From NCBI GenBank assembly GCA_902806565.1, contig CADCXA010000015.1:682001-746000 (forward strand): DNA of 64,000 nt, in the 5' to 3' direction. The notes under the pieces are model-generated. The model was not told the DNA's origin and searched no databases. It saw only the letters and a list, made by a program, of their open reading frames with translations. Below, one piece after another: positions 11,301 through 24,390 of the stretch (positions are counted from its first letter, which is position 1; each line of letters starts with the position of its first letter). The translations under genes were made by a program, and so were the position numbers. The DNA is from Hypoxylon rubiginosum. Taxonomy: Eukaryota > Ascomycota > Sordariomycetes > Xylariales > Hypoxylaceae.

Positions 11301-14300
11301 TCAACTGATCTTCTGGTTAAGCACTCATTTCAAGTACCTAGACTGCTGAGTCGCGAACGCCACGAGAGCGCAAGCCACATGCAAGGATATCTTTCCTGAT
11401 GCGGAAGTTCGCAAGATCTAGTCCCTGTTCCTAGTCCTTCGCCCCCTTATTATGGTACCAAGGCCTCCGGCCTCCTCACATAGACGGGCAGACGGGGTGA
11501 GAGTCGTTAGAAGCACTGCCATTCCGACTGTATCTCAGCTTGACACCGGCAGACCGACTAGCGAATAATTTTTTATAGAAGATCCATCCACCTACATATA
11601 CATATATCCACTACGTCGTCTGATCGTAGAGCCATTGGAAAATATACAATGGATGAGAACCCCCGTAAGGTACCCCACTCGCCTGTCGATCTAACTCAGC
11701 CTTACCGCGAACACTAAGCGGTAGACCGCACTGTGTAGAGTATCTCCGGTGAGTTCGTCATTAGCGCTTTCATTAAACTGAGGCCCGCAGCTATGCATTC
11801 CCCACGCGAGAAACGAGCGAAGCGGTACATTGGTAAGCGAGGTAGGCAATTGGTAAAATAAAATAAAAAAGGGTATCGAGGCCAATGACAATGACGTATA
11901 ACAGGCCTAGTGGAGATGTCCAGATCTTCAACTACAGAGTTCCTTATTACCTGGATAAGTATCAAGACACGCATACTATGACTTCGACTTCGACTTGGTT
12001 GGTTAGGAGTTTAAGCTTGAGCCTGAGCGGGAAAGGTGACAAACGACGTGCCTATCTGATCTATTGGAAACGCTAGGTGCTTAGACGACCGATCAAACTT
12101 GAATTATCCGAAAATTCCGTACTGGAGTTGACAGAGCTGAGGCAGGTTATGCAAGTTGACCAACTAGCGGTATCGAAAAGATGCACTCGTACGGCTTTAA
12201 AGGATGCGATTTGCTGTTTTCTTCATCAGGCCTCCCTACCTCTAGACAAATAACGGCTTGCTCCTCAGATGCATTCGGGCTGGAGCCGAATGTGTCCAAC
12301 TGAACTCCAGCAGCGGTGAGCAAGCCAGGGCTGTATCGCTAAACGGAGCAATCGACTTTGTATCTTCCCAACTTTCAGGCATATACCCGCCACCAGCATT
12401 TGTTAGACACATCACCGGATGCGCCGCTTGGGCCAATGTTACTTTTAGACAATAACTCAAACCACATGGCCCAGGCCCCTACCTACAAGCTCCCTGCCTA
12501 CAAGCTGCTATTATTGAATAGCGAAACGGGGCTACTCATGCCAAACATGCCCTTATCCACCTTTCGGTTGTGAGCTACGAAAGGCTAGATACTTCAACCC
12601 AACCCTCAAAGCCATAAGCGTCGGCATTAGAATCCAGACAACTGGGACCTGGCAAGACAGATGGTTAAAAGGGATCCGCCAACGCGGTGCAAACTTGCAA
12701 AAGAAAGGACCGATGGAATTGGATTGAAGTCGCTCTAAGTTATGACTTTTAGTCACGAAGCGGGCCGCGGGACCATCCAGCGGTGGGTTCGGGCACGTTT
12801 AGATGACACTTTAACACACTTTGACTCTTCCAGCGGCTCCTCTTTGCTGCAGTTGTGACGAGTTGTGACAAGTTGTAATAAGACATCCTCTCCGGTTTCC
12901 TGGCCGACAGTTTCCATAAAGTAAAAATTCTCAAGAGCCGCATCTACCGTGATGTAATACGAGAGTCTAGATCTGAATCAAGACTGCCGAAACCCTTTTT
13001 TTTTTCTTCCCCTTCTCAACAAGGCTGCAGGCGGTGGTTGGTGTATCCGGTGTATCCAGAGGATCGGTTCCATTTTCACCGCCGTCATTGAGAGGGTCTT
13101 TTCGACATCGCCTCGGGTTCGCTCACAGACAGCACCACACAGTACCAATCTTTGCATGATCGTGTCTCAAGATGAAAATTTTCTAAAGCCGAGTCGTCAT
13201 TGGAAGCGACGGAGGTACGTATTATAACGCTTCCACTCGTTTCATAGTACATATATGTACCGAGAATCGGGACGGTCATTTTATTTTAGGGTTGCACAAT
13301 GCAAATGCTTCGATAAATTGATCTAGAAAGCTTTAAGTCAGCTCGTCGGGGGGTCAAAGCCACAAAGAGGCTGACGGTTCCGCTGTGCTGGAACTTGTGG
13401 AACGCATAAATCAGCCTAATGCAACGTGGATCTTGTGCAAGCTATTGTTAGTCATCTCCATCTTGCAATTCGAGTACCAAAGAAATTTGTTGCTGGTAGA
13501 TGTGATCATGATACATATCATATCCATTTCTACTGTGCTTCTTTTAACTAGTTCTACCAGTTACTCATCATTCCGTAATTATCTAGTGAATTCAGCTTTA
13601 CTATGATTCAACATGGGATAGCCAAGAACTACAGTAACATTGAAAACATCTGGATGCACGGATCTCCATTATTAGCATACGTGAGATAGCACCTAGGCAT
13701 GATAATCCAAGGGTCGGTTCCTTCGTCTTTAACCAAGATGCCACGGAATCCTTCCAATGAAAATTAGCAACAGCCAAACAACCAATGATCAACTATAATC
13801 CACACATTCGCAGATACAACCAAGTAGATCTGAGCGATATACCCTACAAACAACAACAGAGGATAGGCCGCGAATCATCCGTTGACCACCAATCTTTGGA
13901 ACGGTCGTGACTGAAGTCTAGACGGTGTTTCAAAGAAATGGCGTTACTCCCAAATAAACATTTCAAATCTGCCTAATAAGCAGATAAGCTGTTGGGTGCC
14001 GGCGTGCCGGCGTCGCATCGCACCTTGCTCTGATCTGATGATGTTACACACCGCGAACAATGTTGTATGTTGTAATGTACGAGTACGATACCACAATTAT
14101 GAAGGTAGGCTATCCTAAGCGCTTACATACTTATGTGTAGTACAGGGTTCAACAGCTACATCGGCCCCATATGCTGGCTACTATATATACAGTGCTTGCT
14201 ACTGCTTGATACAATTGTCTTGTGATTACAGTTTATACTGCGTCCTATACGATTACATTTCTTCAGCCTGCTTTCTGTATACCTACCCAAGGAGTACACA

Positions 14301-17178
14301 GTCGCAGGGTCGTTCCATCTAACGGCAGAGGTCTCGATCAGGGAACGCAATCGTGCGCTAGCCTAGCTTGCCGCGAGTCAAGTCTGGTTTATGACGAATT
14401 CGGGTAAAGACGTGCGAGTCAAACTGATGATTCGATTCCGTCGTTACATTCGAACGTTACCGCGCTTGGACACCACGGGTCTAGCTGATACTGTTTCCAG
14501 GCAAAGGCTGTCAGCTCTTGGCGAGCCTAGCGCACCTGATTGAGCCAGCAACCAGCAGGATTTTTTCTTTGGTAGAGATCCCCGTACCTATATCAAGGAT
14601 GACGCGAAAACTCTGGATGAGGAGAAACGAGACGCGCTAGTCTCGGGACGCGTTTAGATCTCGTGGTTGACCTAGCCGAAACTCGAAGGTTCGAAGTCTC
14701 GAAGTCTGGGGAAAGCTTTGCATCCTAGCCTATCTAGGTAGCCAAGCTCAGACTCGCCCGTGTTTTTTTTTCAATGTTGCGTATCAGTCTCGTCAATAAC
14801 TAGACAACACGTTGGCGAGAGTTAATAGGGGCTATGAGTTATCAGATGCAAACTAGCTAAGCTACCCCTAGGACTTTTACGACGTGCTTCCAAATCCGAA
14901 AACATCTATAGGGCTTGTCACAAGGTCTCAGCAAGCCACTATAGATAAAATAGATCACATCACTCCACATTTAGGATTCTTGCGCCTTTCGATCCTGATT
15001 CTTCCCTAATAACCGCCGGTCAGATCGACGACCTTTTGTTTGTGATTACGGTTCTATGAGGCTATCTGATCTATTACTAGCCTCAAATCGATGAAGCTTG
15101 CTTAGCTGTTCTACACTGTCAATGTCAACCCTGTTTCTGCAAGCGGTTGGCGTTTTAGTCTCTGATCTAACCGTATACGCTATCGGCCAAGCAACATTGT
15201 TACTTGGTAACATCGGTTCCCTAGCGGTGTCAAGAGGAATTACGCAGCAAAAGATGCATGGTTATACGATCCTCAGCCTCAAGGACGGGGTCCCATCCTC
15301 GCTGCCTCGGTGCCCGTTCCATCTATGCGGGGACGAACACACGATATAACCCTGGAACCCGGCTTTGGTTCCTCAACGTGCGGTTAATAGGCGTCAGGTA
15401 TCGAGTCTATCGACACTAAAACTTGTACTCCTTACATCAATCAGGGATATGGACGGTTTCGAGTAAATATGAAGCACATGTGCGTACTTGTGCGTGATGA
15501 TCCGCACAGATCTTGCCGAGCAGCCACGAGATCCGAATATTACGTACCGACATCGTAGTTACTACGGTGTAACTACAGTCCGAGCAGCATCAACACCCCT
15601 CGTCCGTCTCACGATTCTAGAAATACCAATAGTAGCGGGTTAGACCCTGAAAAGCTTGGGTCTAGACGACTGGAACCGACAGCGGGGTAGGTGACGATGG
15701 CGAGTGGCGGCCATTATCTAACCCAACCCCTCAGAGACGGTGAGGAGGAGGAAAAAAAAAAAGTATCCTCCGCACGCGTTGATTTGGCGTTTTGGCGTCG
15801 GTCGCGTTAAATGGTTGCGGAGAAGTCTCCAACTAATGCGGCTATTTTGACGGTACATGTAGTTTTCTGTCAGTTCTGTCAAGCTGACTACATGACTACA
15901 TGACTACAGGTGGAGAAGTCTTAAGTAAGATAAATGAGATAAGCTTCATACCAACAGCCATTTAGACCGAGTGCTCGAGTCTTGTGTGACGGCTTTAAGA
16001 AGTAAAATCACTTTACGCGTCTACATAGTACATGTACGGAACAATTGGAGGATTACGTCCATATAAACGCGCCAAGCCTTTTTTTTTTTCTCCCTTCGAC
16101 TTTACACTCTTTTCCCTCTCCCCTCGTCATGTTGGACAATCTTCGCAAGCTTTCCCATATCTACACGCCTCGTCGCCGTTCCGGTCTAAAATCAAAAGCT
16201 CGCGCATCCTAGCATCGCGTGTGTGATTGCGACTGTACTTTCGTACCACTCAAAGATTTCCCCGAGTTCAATTCTCTCCGATCGCCTCACCGAATCAAAC
16301 CGGCAGCCGGAGATGAGCACCTGCGTGGCGTAAGGTGAGAATTCTCCGATAGGTCTCTATTGACGGCGGAAGCATATAGGTAGCACAAATATAATACATA
16401 CATGTATCTAGCCTACCTACCTAGTGAGAGGATACGTCGCAATTAGACAGGGTCTGATTAAAATCCAAGCCTGCTTCTATTCATCAAGACCAGCGCTTCA
16501 CCAACTTATCAACTGTTATATCGCTCGACATAATGTCTATATGGCTGGGTTTATGATAAAGAATAAAATGCCTAGCTCGAGCTCTTGTTAATTCTACGCA
16601 AGGGCGGTATTCGCTCGATCCCTTTTTCTTTCATCCAAGAAGAGAAAGGAATTCATGAATGGGTCTGAGCTCCAATTGGCCTATCCTATAATCTCCGAAC
16701 GCTGTGCTTGTCATCATCAATCGATTTCGGTTATGCACGATACGACTCGATTGGAAAGCCACGAGCAATAGCCTCTGCTGTATTCCTTTGTCCTCCTGAA
16801 GATCGCATGCAGCACCGAAACTAATAAGACAATAGGACCACTCATAACGGGTCTACTAATTACCTGATACCCTGTGCAAAATACTACTTACATACTTACC
16901 TCACACATGGATAGCATCGAGGTCGTTATCGTTGGCGCTATTAACGCCGCTCCGTACGGCCTCATTAAGATGCCTACCTATATCTTACTTGGCATATCCC
17001 TAAAGCATGATGGCATTTTCATCAAGAACCATTATTCAAACTATAGCTTCAGAAGAAGCCGTCGGTGCGCAGAAGCTCGCAACATGTTGCGATAGGTTTG
17101 CTACTCTACAAGCAGCGTATTGTCATTGACTAGGTAAGTTCTAGGCATATAGTAGCTAGGCGTGTTCGACCTGTGATT

Positions 17179-19043
17179 TCACCACCCAACCCGCATTCTT
17201 TTCTGGGCCGGCTGCTCCCTCCCTAACTCTTCAGGGCGGAGGAAATTTTTTCGCCATAAGGTTATGGGAGCTATTTCGTCTCTCGGGGGCGCTGTCTCGT
17301 GCAAGCCTCGCCGCGGCTCTAATATCACATTTTTCCTCGGTACCCTTTCCCCCTGGGATTCCGTCTCCACGATTAGTAGTTGGCTCTTCCCTCGCTCACC
17401 TAGTAAGTCGGTATCAGTGAGGGAGAGTTCTTTCGAAGGGGCGTTCAGACGATGTTCGAATATCACTCGATCCGGCGTCCTCGTTTCCGACCGTATAGTT
17501 TCGAGAGTAGCATCCGGTATCAGTACATTGAGCATCTTCCCGGAATCATATCGCATGTGTGGTGGCATGCGAGAGGATCCTAGCACGTCTCTGCGATCTT
17601 CCCCGATCCAGATCCTTCTCATCGTCGGCGCCGAAGACATGTAGCATGCTTCGAATGGTATTAGACCACTCAAGCGGTCTGCACTGGTTGCTTTTCTCGT
17701 CGTGGGAGCCGGATTGACGCAGACGGGATACAACCCCCCTAAGATTCTTAGTTCGTCAGGCCATACTGCCAGTTCGCCTTCACCGACGATTGTGCTGCCG
17801 TCGTTGTCACGTGCTGACACGGTCATTTCATAGAATCTGTATCCTTCGACGGCATTGAGAGTCGCAAGATTCGTGATGCCTTGAGCGGGATGCCATCTCA
17901 AGTCGACGCCCATCTTTCTGAGGTCCTTGTCGAGCAAGACCGGAAAGGTTGCTCCGCTGTCTAACAGCGTTCGAAACTCTTGTTGAGCCAGTCTCTTGTC
18001 AGTCGCGGCATCGAAAGGCTTTTCTCCTCTCGTTATCATAGATCTATCAACCGTAAAGCGCATGCATATATAATAAGCCCCAATATTATAGCTTGCTTTG
18101 GAATAGCTTCGGTCAAGACACGCGCCTTTCTTCGCCAGTGGTCCGACTCCCGTACCGGACAGCGGCGGTTCGTGCCAGAGCCAACCTGGACCGAATCGTG
18201 CAAAGTAGCGGTCGAGCCTTTCTTGCCTATCTTCACAGAAGGATCGATAGGTAGGACAAAAATCAACAATATGCCCGGCGTAGATGAGTGTGTAGTTGTC
18301 TGAATACGGTATCTCTTTAGATCGGTATCCTTCAATAGCGGCTCGGATGTTTACCTCCTCGGCTTCGCATTGGCAAGTCTCAAGACCCCAGTTCAGCAAG
18401 TTTAGACGCTCATCGATACGCTTTTCTTCGTCTCGCTGGTCTCTAGAGACGGTGAGTATAAAACCAAAGCAAAACTTGCTGCGAGGGAGACCTACTCAGG
18501 CATGTTGTTCTCTTCGTTATCTGGCATCTCCTCTCTCTCCTTTACCATCTCCTCGAGAAGCATTTGCTGATGCGGGACCTGGTGTGGCGAGTGTTTCTCG
18601 TGATATTCTATAATAAATCGTTGTTGCGCAATCTCGCGATTTTTGGCCTCGATATGGCTCAGATTTACACCTAAGTCAACACCAATAACTATGGTTTCCC
18701 ACGGTTTCCGTTCCAGAGCGGCCTCAGTCTCTGTCAGCTTCGGCTCCATCTTACTTTCACCTTGTTCTACTGTATCTTGGGGCGTATTCGATTCGGCCAT
18801 TCCGGCACTCTTGTCTTCCCCCTTTTCACGTCGTCCCTCTTCATCTGGTAAGCCACGAAACCGACGTCTGCGCAGCCGTCGAGCCCTTTGCTCCTCTTCG
18901 GGCATCCCAGGCGTTCTCATATGTCGTCTACGGCCCTGGGACGGTCCGCCTCCAGATCGCCGGCTCGGAGATGAGCCCCGAGCGACCCCCGGTAGCTCTC
19001 TTGAGTCAGACATTCTTGCCGATCTCATGAGTCTTGGGACCAA
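17179..19043 (-). CDS. retropepsin-like aspartic protease-domain protein, otherwise unrecognised
   Basis: Two exons: 19043-18496 and 18442-17179, intron 18495-18443 (53 bp, donor GTAGGT, branch CTCAC, acceptor TAG), giving 603 residues; the join reads MPEDQRDEEKRID. The N-terminal 180 residues are Arg/Ser/Glu-rich and look disordered. At residues 341-350 is FRTLLDSGATF, matching the catalytic D(T/S)GA loop of retropepsins, and further on RILGGLYPV and RLSGLIPFEACY resemble the hydrophobic-hydrophobic-Gly strand of that fold. Only one DSGA is visible, so activity would need a dimer. There is no gag, reverse transcriptase or integrase, so this is not an intact retroelement; a domesticated or host protease-like family is possible. 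Divergent from the 1341-residue gene at 19654 with 610 bp between starts. Alternative in-frame starts exist downstream (MRSARM, MSDSRE). Confidence 0.65.
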
Positions 19044-19653
19044 ATCAAACGTCTGTCCATCTGCAAGTCTTGGGCTGGTCTATTGAGTGTCCTTACATAC
19101 GGCAGATGCCTATATGGATCAGTTCCGGCTGATGAGTTACAAAGAATGTAGTCTCTAGCCTGACACCGCAAGCGGAAAATCGTCTGCGTTTGGCGCACGC
19201 TTGTTACGCATTTGTCTCACTTTATTCACTGAAAGCTCCGGCTGTACAATGGCATTCTTTGTTGAAATCGGTAGTCTGGTCAAAGAAGATCGGCTGGTGG
19301 CATTGGAATGTTGCGGGTTCCTACCCCTGGTAACCAACGAATTCTTTGGCAAAAGCAGACAATAATCAGGACTTCCCCTAAGCAGTTGGTCGCGAGCGGA
19401 AACCCTGCTGCTCTTATTCCCGTCTCCTTTTCTTACTCATCCGTCGCGATCGAATGCGAACCCTGCGCTAAGTGCCTATCAACAAGACTCAACGACGAAC
19501 ACTTTCGACTAACAATGAATGCAGCCTGGTAAACCGACATCACTAGGATACACTGCTAACCAGTCACTTCGTAAATCATTACAGAGGCTCTCGAGCCTCA
19601 AATTTGCATAGGGAATTAAGGGAATTTCTATTTTGGATAGTTCACGGAAAATC
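19044..19653. promoter_or_regulatory. shared divergent promoter region
   Basis: 610 bp between the start codons of two oppositely oriented genes, so it must hold both promoters unless leaders extend further. No clear motif was recognised. Shared regulation of the pair is an inference from layout. Confidence 0.45.
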
Positions 19654-22600
19654 ATGGCGCAGACAGCATCTCAGGATACGGATGTGGCGCTGATAGGCGA
19701 CGTGTCTATAGGGCCCGACGGAAGGGACCCCAGTATTGCATTGCCTCGTATTCAACACTTCCTGGTCGATGAGGACAGCTACAGGCATCCGGGATGGCAG
19801 TACAGGCTTGAGGCGGTTAGCCAATATATCGAGGAGGCCAACAAGGCCCGACTTCGAGGCGACCTAGGCTACGACGATCCCCATGTAGCCGCCCTGTTAG
19901 ATGACGTTCGCATCCTAGTACAGGTGCACCTCAACTTCGACAAGTGGAAGACTGCGCCGTCTCGCTGGTTGACAGATATACTACCTGCATCGAACACCTC
20001 TAGGCGCCTTCCGCCTTTGCCGGACCAACCCATTCCGCCGCCGCCGAATAAGAAACGAATTCGCCGTAAGTGGACTGATCTCGGTACCGGCCCCCAGGCA
20101 AGATCCGTAGTGTTCCCTAAGCTGCCGGGTGGAAAAGCCGAGGTAGACCGATACGACGTCGACGAAGAGGTGTATTTCGAGGGAGTCCGAAACGGAGATG
20201 TCTCGAAGGTTGATCCATCCACTAATAGGTTCCAACTTGAAAATGATCGGTTTGAATTTTGTATCGAAGGCGGAATGGACGCTACCTGCGATGTGCAGCC
20301 GCCTCGGACTGCCCCAGGCGCAACCGAAAAGGAGTTTTATCAGGCTCGAGGATGGCAGCGAGCCGCGATCCAGCAATGCTTAAACATGTTCACCAACCAC
20401 GAGAATAGGGTCATCAACACCCCGTGGCGCCGAGTCGTGCTTCCTTTCAAGGAACCGCTCCCGCTGCCCAAGGAGATAGTGTACCACGCCCGGGCGCTTC
20501 CTCCCGACAGGATCGCGGAGGGTCTCAAAGATCCCTTCCCGTGGGTTTACTGGTACAGCCAGTACTCGCAGCTAAGGGACACGATGAGTGGGTGGGAGCG
20601 ACGGCGCTATAACATCAACAACTGGAACGATTTTCAGCGATCGGCACTGCCCATGAACTTTAATGGTCCCTATCTTTACGATGGTCTCTCCATATACGAT
20701 GACCACTGGCTCAAAATAGGAGCATACCTTAGGCGATTACATGCTCTTATGTTTGATGCCGTCAATAAGGCTCCTCGGACTTTTCTGTTGGCTATCCTGA
20801 GAGATATTGAGGCTGGCCGTAACTGGAAAACCGGCGAGGACCCATCCCCCAGGGATGAGCGCCCGGATATCTGGAGACGCGGCGACATCGATGAAGTAGA
20901 TGGGCCATATTCAGACGCCGTGCTTCTTGACGAGGTTGACGCGGCCTGGCTAAGATTTCTCTGTGAGCCGTCTCGCAACCGGGAAATGTGCGATCCCAGG
21001 AGCCAGGTAGATGACAATCTGGCTATACTTTTCCAGACTCGACTGGAGGATTTCTTCGACAATACTGCCGTGTCTGGTGTCTCGAAAATACCTCGAGAAG
21101 AGGTTTTCGATGTGGACCTACAACTGTGGGCGGAAGAGTATTTTTCTGTCACCTCGCCGATTCAAGACGCGCTGGCCTACATAAATGGCGGCCCAGGTGC
21201 TGGCGAGTCGCAGGGAAACGATACTTATCAGTTCACCCGAGAGGAAGCCCAGGAGCACATAGTGCGTCTTGGGGCGATAGGCCGATGCATGTAAGTTGAA
21301 TTATTCCGTGCTAATATTAGATGGTAGCTAATAGTAAATAGTTACGAAGTCGGAAGCGACGGGATGATCGCAAACGTCACTCGGCCGCCATACAATTTGC
21401 ATCCGGAGCACCGCGTCCGATGGCGTCACGAAAATAGAGAGGCATTCGTCGATAGTCAGAGAAGGTACCGAGAAGTCATGATCGGCCACATGATGGATGC
21501 GCATGCAATTATGGACAAACCCGAGGATAGCGGTCCAGAAGAGTTTAGCGGTATCCTCGATCATATTACCACCAGCGAGCCACTTGGGGTGCTGTTGAGG
21601 GCAGCCCAGAAAACCGCAGACCCCGAACGATTAAGCGAAGCCTTGCTCAGGAGGAAAATCTACCCCGAACATGGCTGGGTTCCAGGGTCATATGAAGATG
21701 ATAGCATCGAAGGGCAGCGCCAGGCGCCGAGCTGGTCAGATCTGATGGATTGGTACACAGTAGGCAGAACGGCAGAGCCACAGCTAGCAAAGGCGGGGGC
21801 ATTCGAGGTGCCGGAGAGAACGGTTCAGTTCTTTCGCAGTCTTGCCTACCGGATGGGTCGCACATTAGCACACGTCCAAGACATCGAACGTCGACTGCAG
21901 TACTCTGTGTCAGCTCCAGATGCCACGTCCGGCGCACCCCAACCCACAGGAGAGACTAGATTGTGGAAATCAATTTCCCAAGATACCCTCCTGCAAGGTA
22001 TCAAACATTGGCGTGAATCTATCACCTACGGAGCTGGAGAAATAGAACTCCTGCCCCCAACGCTCCAGTACGTGATCGACAAGGCAGATCCCGATGGTAC
22101 CGTTCAGCTCGACCTCAAAACCCGGGGGATGGATGCCGTCACCACCCGGTTCCAGGGAGAGAAGGTTGAGAACCTGGAAAAATTCCAGCCGGCAATCACT
22201 CTGGAGACCATTGTTCGCGAAGGTATCGTCAGAGACTGCGTTTTGAACCGCAACACTTTATACCCCGGTCGCTTAATGGATTTTGAAGACTCCTCGGGCT
22301 ACTATAAAGACAGCAAGAACTGGCGGCCCAACAAATTGTTCACAGGTCATACACGACCGAGCCTGTTCAAATGGGCCACCAAAGAACAGAGACGATACCA
22401 AGCGCCCTTCACACGCAAGGCATTCTTTAGCATGCAGCGCTGGCCGCTATTTCAGCAGCGTCCAGAGCGGCAAGATTTCATCAAGAGACGGGCAGACGAG
22501 ATCCCAAGGGTGAACCCAAGCCTCCCGGGCCAAAGATACGGTGTTCTAACGCCAAGGCTGCCTAGTCGGGTTTGGGAGGGAACAAAGGGAACGATTCCGG

Positions 22601-24002
22601 CAGATGGAACAAAGGCTGCTGAAGGAACAAAGGCTCCGCCAGGAACAAATGGAACAAGGGATCCCACGCCTACAAAGGTTACAGGCGGCCCGGGCGAAGG
22701 CGCTGTCGACCAAGCTTCGACACTACCATCTAACAACAACGCCTCAGCGATGACTAGCAAAGTAGCGACACAGCAGGGAGGTCAGGGGGGACCGGGAGGA
22801 GAACGGCCAACACTGACTAGGCGGCTGATACCGCTTACCCGGCCGAGGGAAAAGTTCATACCCGGACCTGCCATCTTCCCCATGGCCGAAACTCTCCTAC
22901 AGCAGATCGCCCTCAGCCAGACTCTCACGAGAAGTAAGCTCCCCCCCCCCCCCCCCCCCCCCCCCTAGAGCCTACACACACACACACGAATACACAATAC
23001 ACAATACACACACATACTACACGCATATCTACCTACACATAAGCCTACCTACCTACGCACATATACATACAAACATATACATAAAGACACAACCCCTACA
23101 CTCACTCACCCTTATTCACACTCACACATCCCCTTATCTCATCTTGAATCCTATCTAGCTACCGTATTACAACAAGAACTGTACTAACCAGCCCCGCCCT
23201 TGTAGTGATTTACCCGCAACCGGAACCCAAATGGTACGAGAAGGTCGCCAACCTATACAAGACCGTAACAAAGATTCCCGAACCGCTCGTCCCCCTGCTA
23301 CCGGTGGCAAAGGAGTGGGAAGTGCCTCGTAGCAACCCCAGGAAGCGCAAGATCCCGGCCGACTTCATACTTGACCCGGAATTAAGGCCCGGCAAGAGAA
23401 TCTACGCCGAACCCAAGCAACCTAAAACCAAGCTATCCAACCAAGCCCAGGAGGCCCTGAAAGCCCAGAAGGCCGCGGAGGTCCAGCAGGCCAAGCAAGC
23501 CCAGGCAGGTAAACAAATCCAAGCTACGCAGGATGACTCTGAAAATACGGTGGACAAGAGACCCTGGAAGGGACTCTCGGTGCCCAAGACGACGCTGGGC
23601 GGCGCGCTGACGGCCCTGGCGGAGTCGGGCACCATCCAGCACGACGACGTCAAGTTCCCCACCGCGGAGCAGCTGATCCAGAGCTCGAACGCGGACGTGG
23701 ACACCGTCGACGCCAACTACAAGACGACGGCGTACAACGTGAACGAGGCGCTGCAGGACCTGACGGGCCCCGGCCGCCCCTTCAGCGCCCGCAGCTACCA
23801 CCTCGGCCTCATCGCCACCGGCGGGGACAAGGGCCTGAGCTACGAGATCATCAACACGAACCGCGAGGACGTCCCGGACAAGGACCGCTACTGGGTCTGG
23901 ATCTACGTCGACACCACCACCAACGCGTACACGGGCATCTCGTTCGATGTCACCACCAGACCCGGCAGCGCCGCTACCCCTACGGACTATACCAAGAAGT
24001 AG
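19654..24002 (+). CDS. large orphan protein, 1341 residues, function unknown
   Basis: Three exons: 19654-21290, 21342-22933, 23206-24002. Intron 1 is 51 bp (GTAAGT...TAG); intron 2 is 272 bp (GTAAGC, branch ACTAAC, acceptor TTGTAG). Phases fit exactly (joins GRCIYEVGSDG and LTRMIYPQPEP). The start is the first true ATG (MAQTASQDTD). I recognise no domain. The first about 900 residues are Trp/Tyr/Arg-rich and look globular, with a short Pro-run (PPPPNKKR). About residues 955-1000 are Gly/Thr/Lys-rich repeats (EGTKAPPGTNGTR). About 1150-1185 are Ala/Gln/Lys-rich and likely helical, and the C-terminal about 110 residues look globular again. From about 23560 nearly every codon ends in G or C, unlike exons 1-2. 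Neither signal peptide nor membrane segment is evident. Divergent partner of the retropepsin-like gene. Confidence 0.75.
22941..22965 (+). repeat. poly-C(25) tract inside intron 2
   Basis: Twenty-five consecutive C starting a few bases after the 5' splice site (GTAAGCT then the run). Ignoring the intron, it would read as eight prolines and a stop. Confidence 0.95.
22970..23130 (+). repeat. CA/TACA-rich low-complexity intronic sequence
   Basis: ACACAC runs and repeated AATACAC, CCTACCTA and ATACATA words fill most of intron 2 between the C run and the branch region, making it far longer than neighbouring introns. Confidence 0.85.
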
Positions 24003-24390
24003 TTATTAGCACTAGAGCTTTTTTGCTTCCGTATCCTACATTTTCTTTGTTCTGTTTTTGGAGGGATTGGTTTTTTTTTTTTTTTTTTCATTTGTAGACC
24101 TAGCAGGCATCGACAGTTGTCTTCGCTCGTCTCTCTCTCCTGGTTATCCGACGACAGCCTCATAGGGAGAGGGGAGGAAGCAGGGCCCGTCCATCTGTAT
24201 TCTAGACATAAATAATGAAAGAGTTTTGATTTTTTTTCCGCGACCGTTGCTTTCTCTCTATACTTGCTTCCGTGATACACTACCTCGCTGCGATATTATT
24301 ACAGTGGTGACGTGACGCTACTATTATATAAAGTAACACATAATAAAACATCAGACCCCCACCCCCCCTTTTTTTTCCATACCTAATACC
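24003..24390. other. convergent 3' intergenic region with T18 run
   Basis: 388 bp between the stop codons of two convergent genes. It holds an 18-T run at 24071-24088 and further T runs, and presumably both 3' ends. Confidence 0.5.

Larger units (their letters stand above)
6601..17178. other. gene-poor region of about 10.5 kb
   Basis: Both strands carry only short or motif-free open frames (the longest is 187 codons, 10209-10772 -), none with matching splice sites, family motifs or coding-like composition. I see no transposase, reverse transcriptase, long terminal repeat or tRNA. Tandem repeats sit mainly at 7.3-8.4 kb, with a small TGACTACA x3 at 15885-15908. The region could hold non-coding RNA genes or eroded mobile elements; neither is demonstrated. 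Confidence 0.5.

Noticed and set aside
14380..14480. Possible tRNA B-box (GATTCGATTCC near 14431)
   Set aside because: The flanking bases do not form a T-arm stem and no A-box or acceptor stem fits; likewise no other tRNA was convincing in the window.
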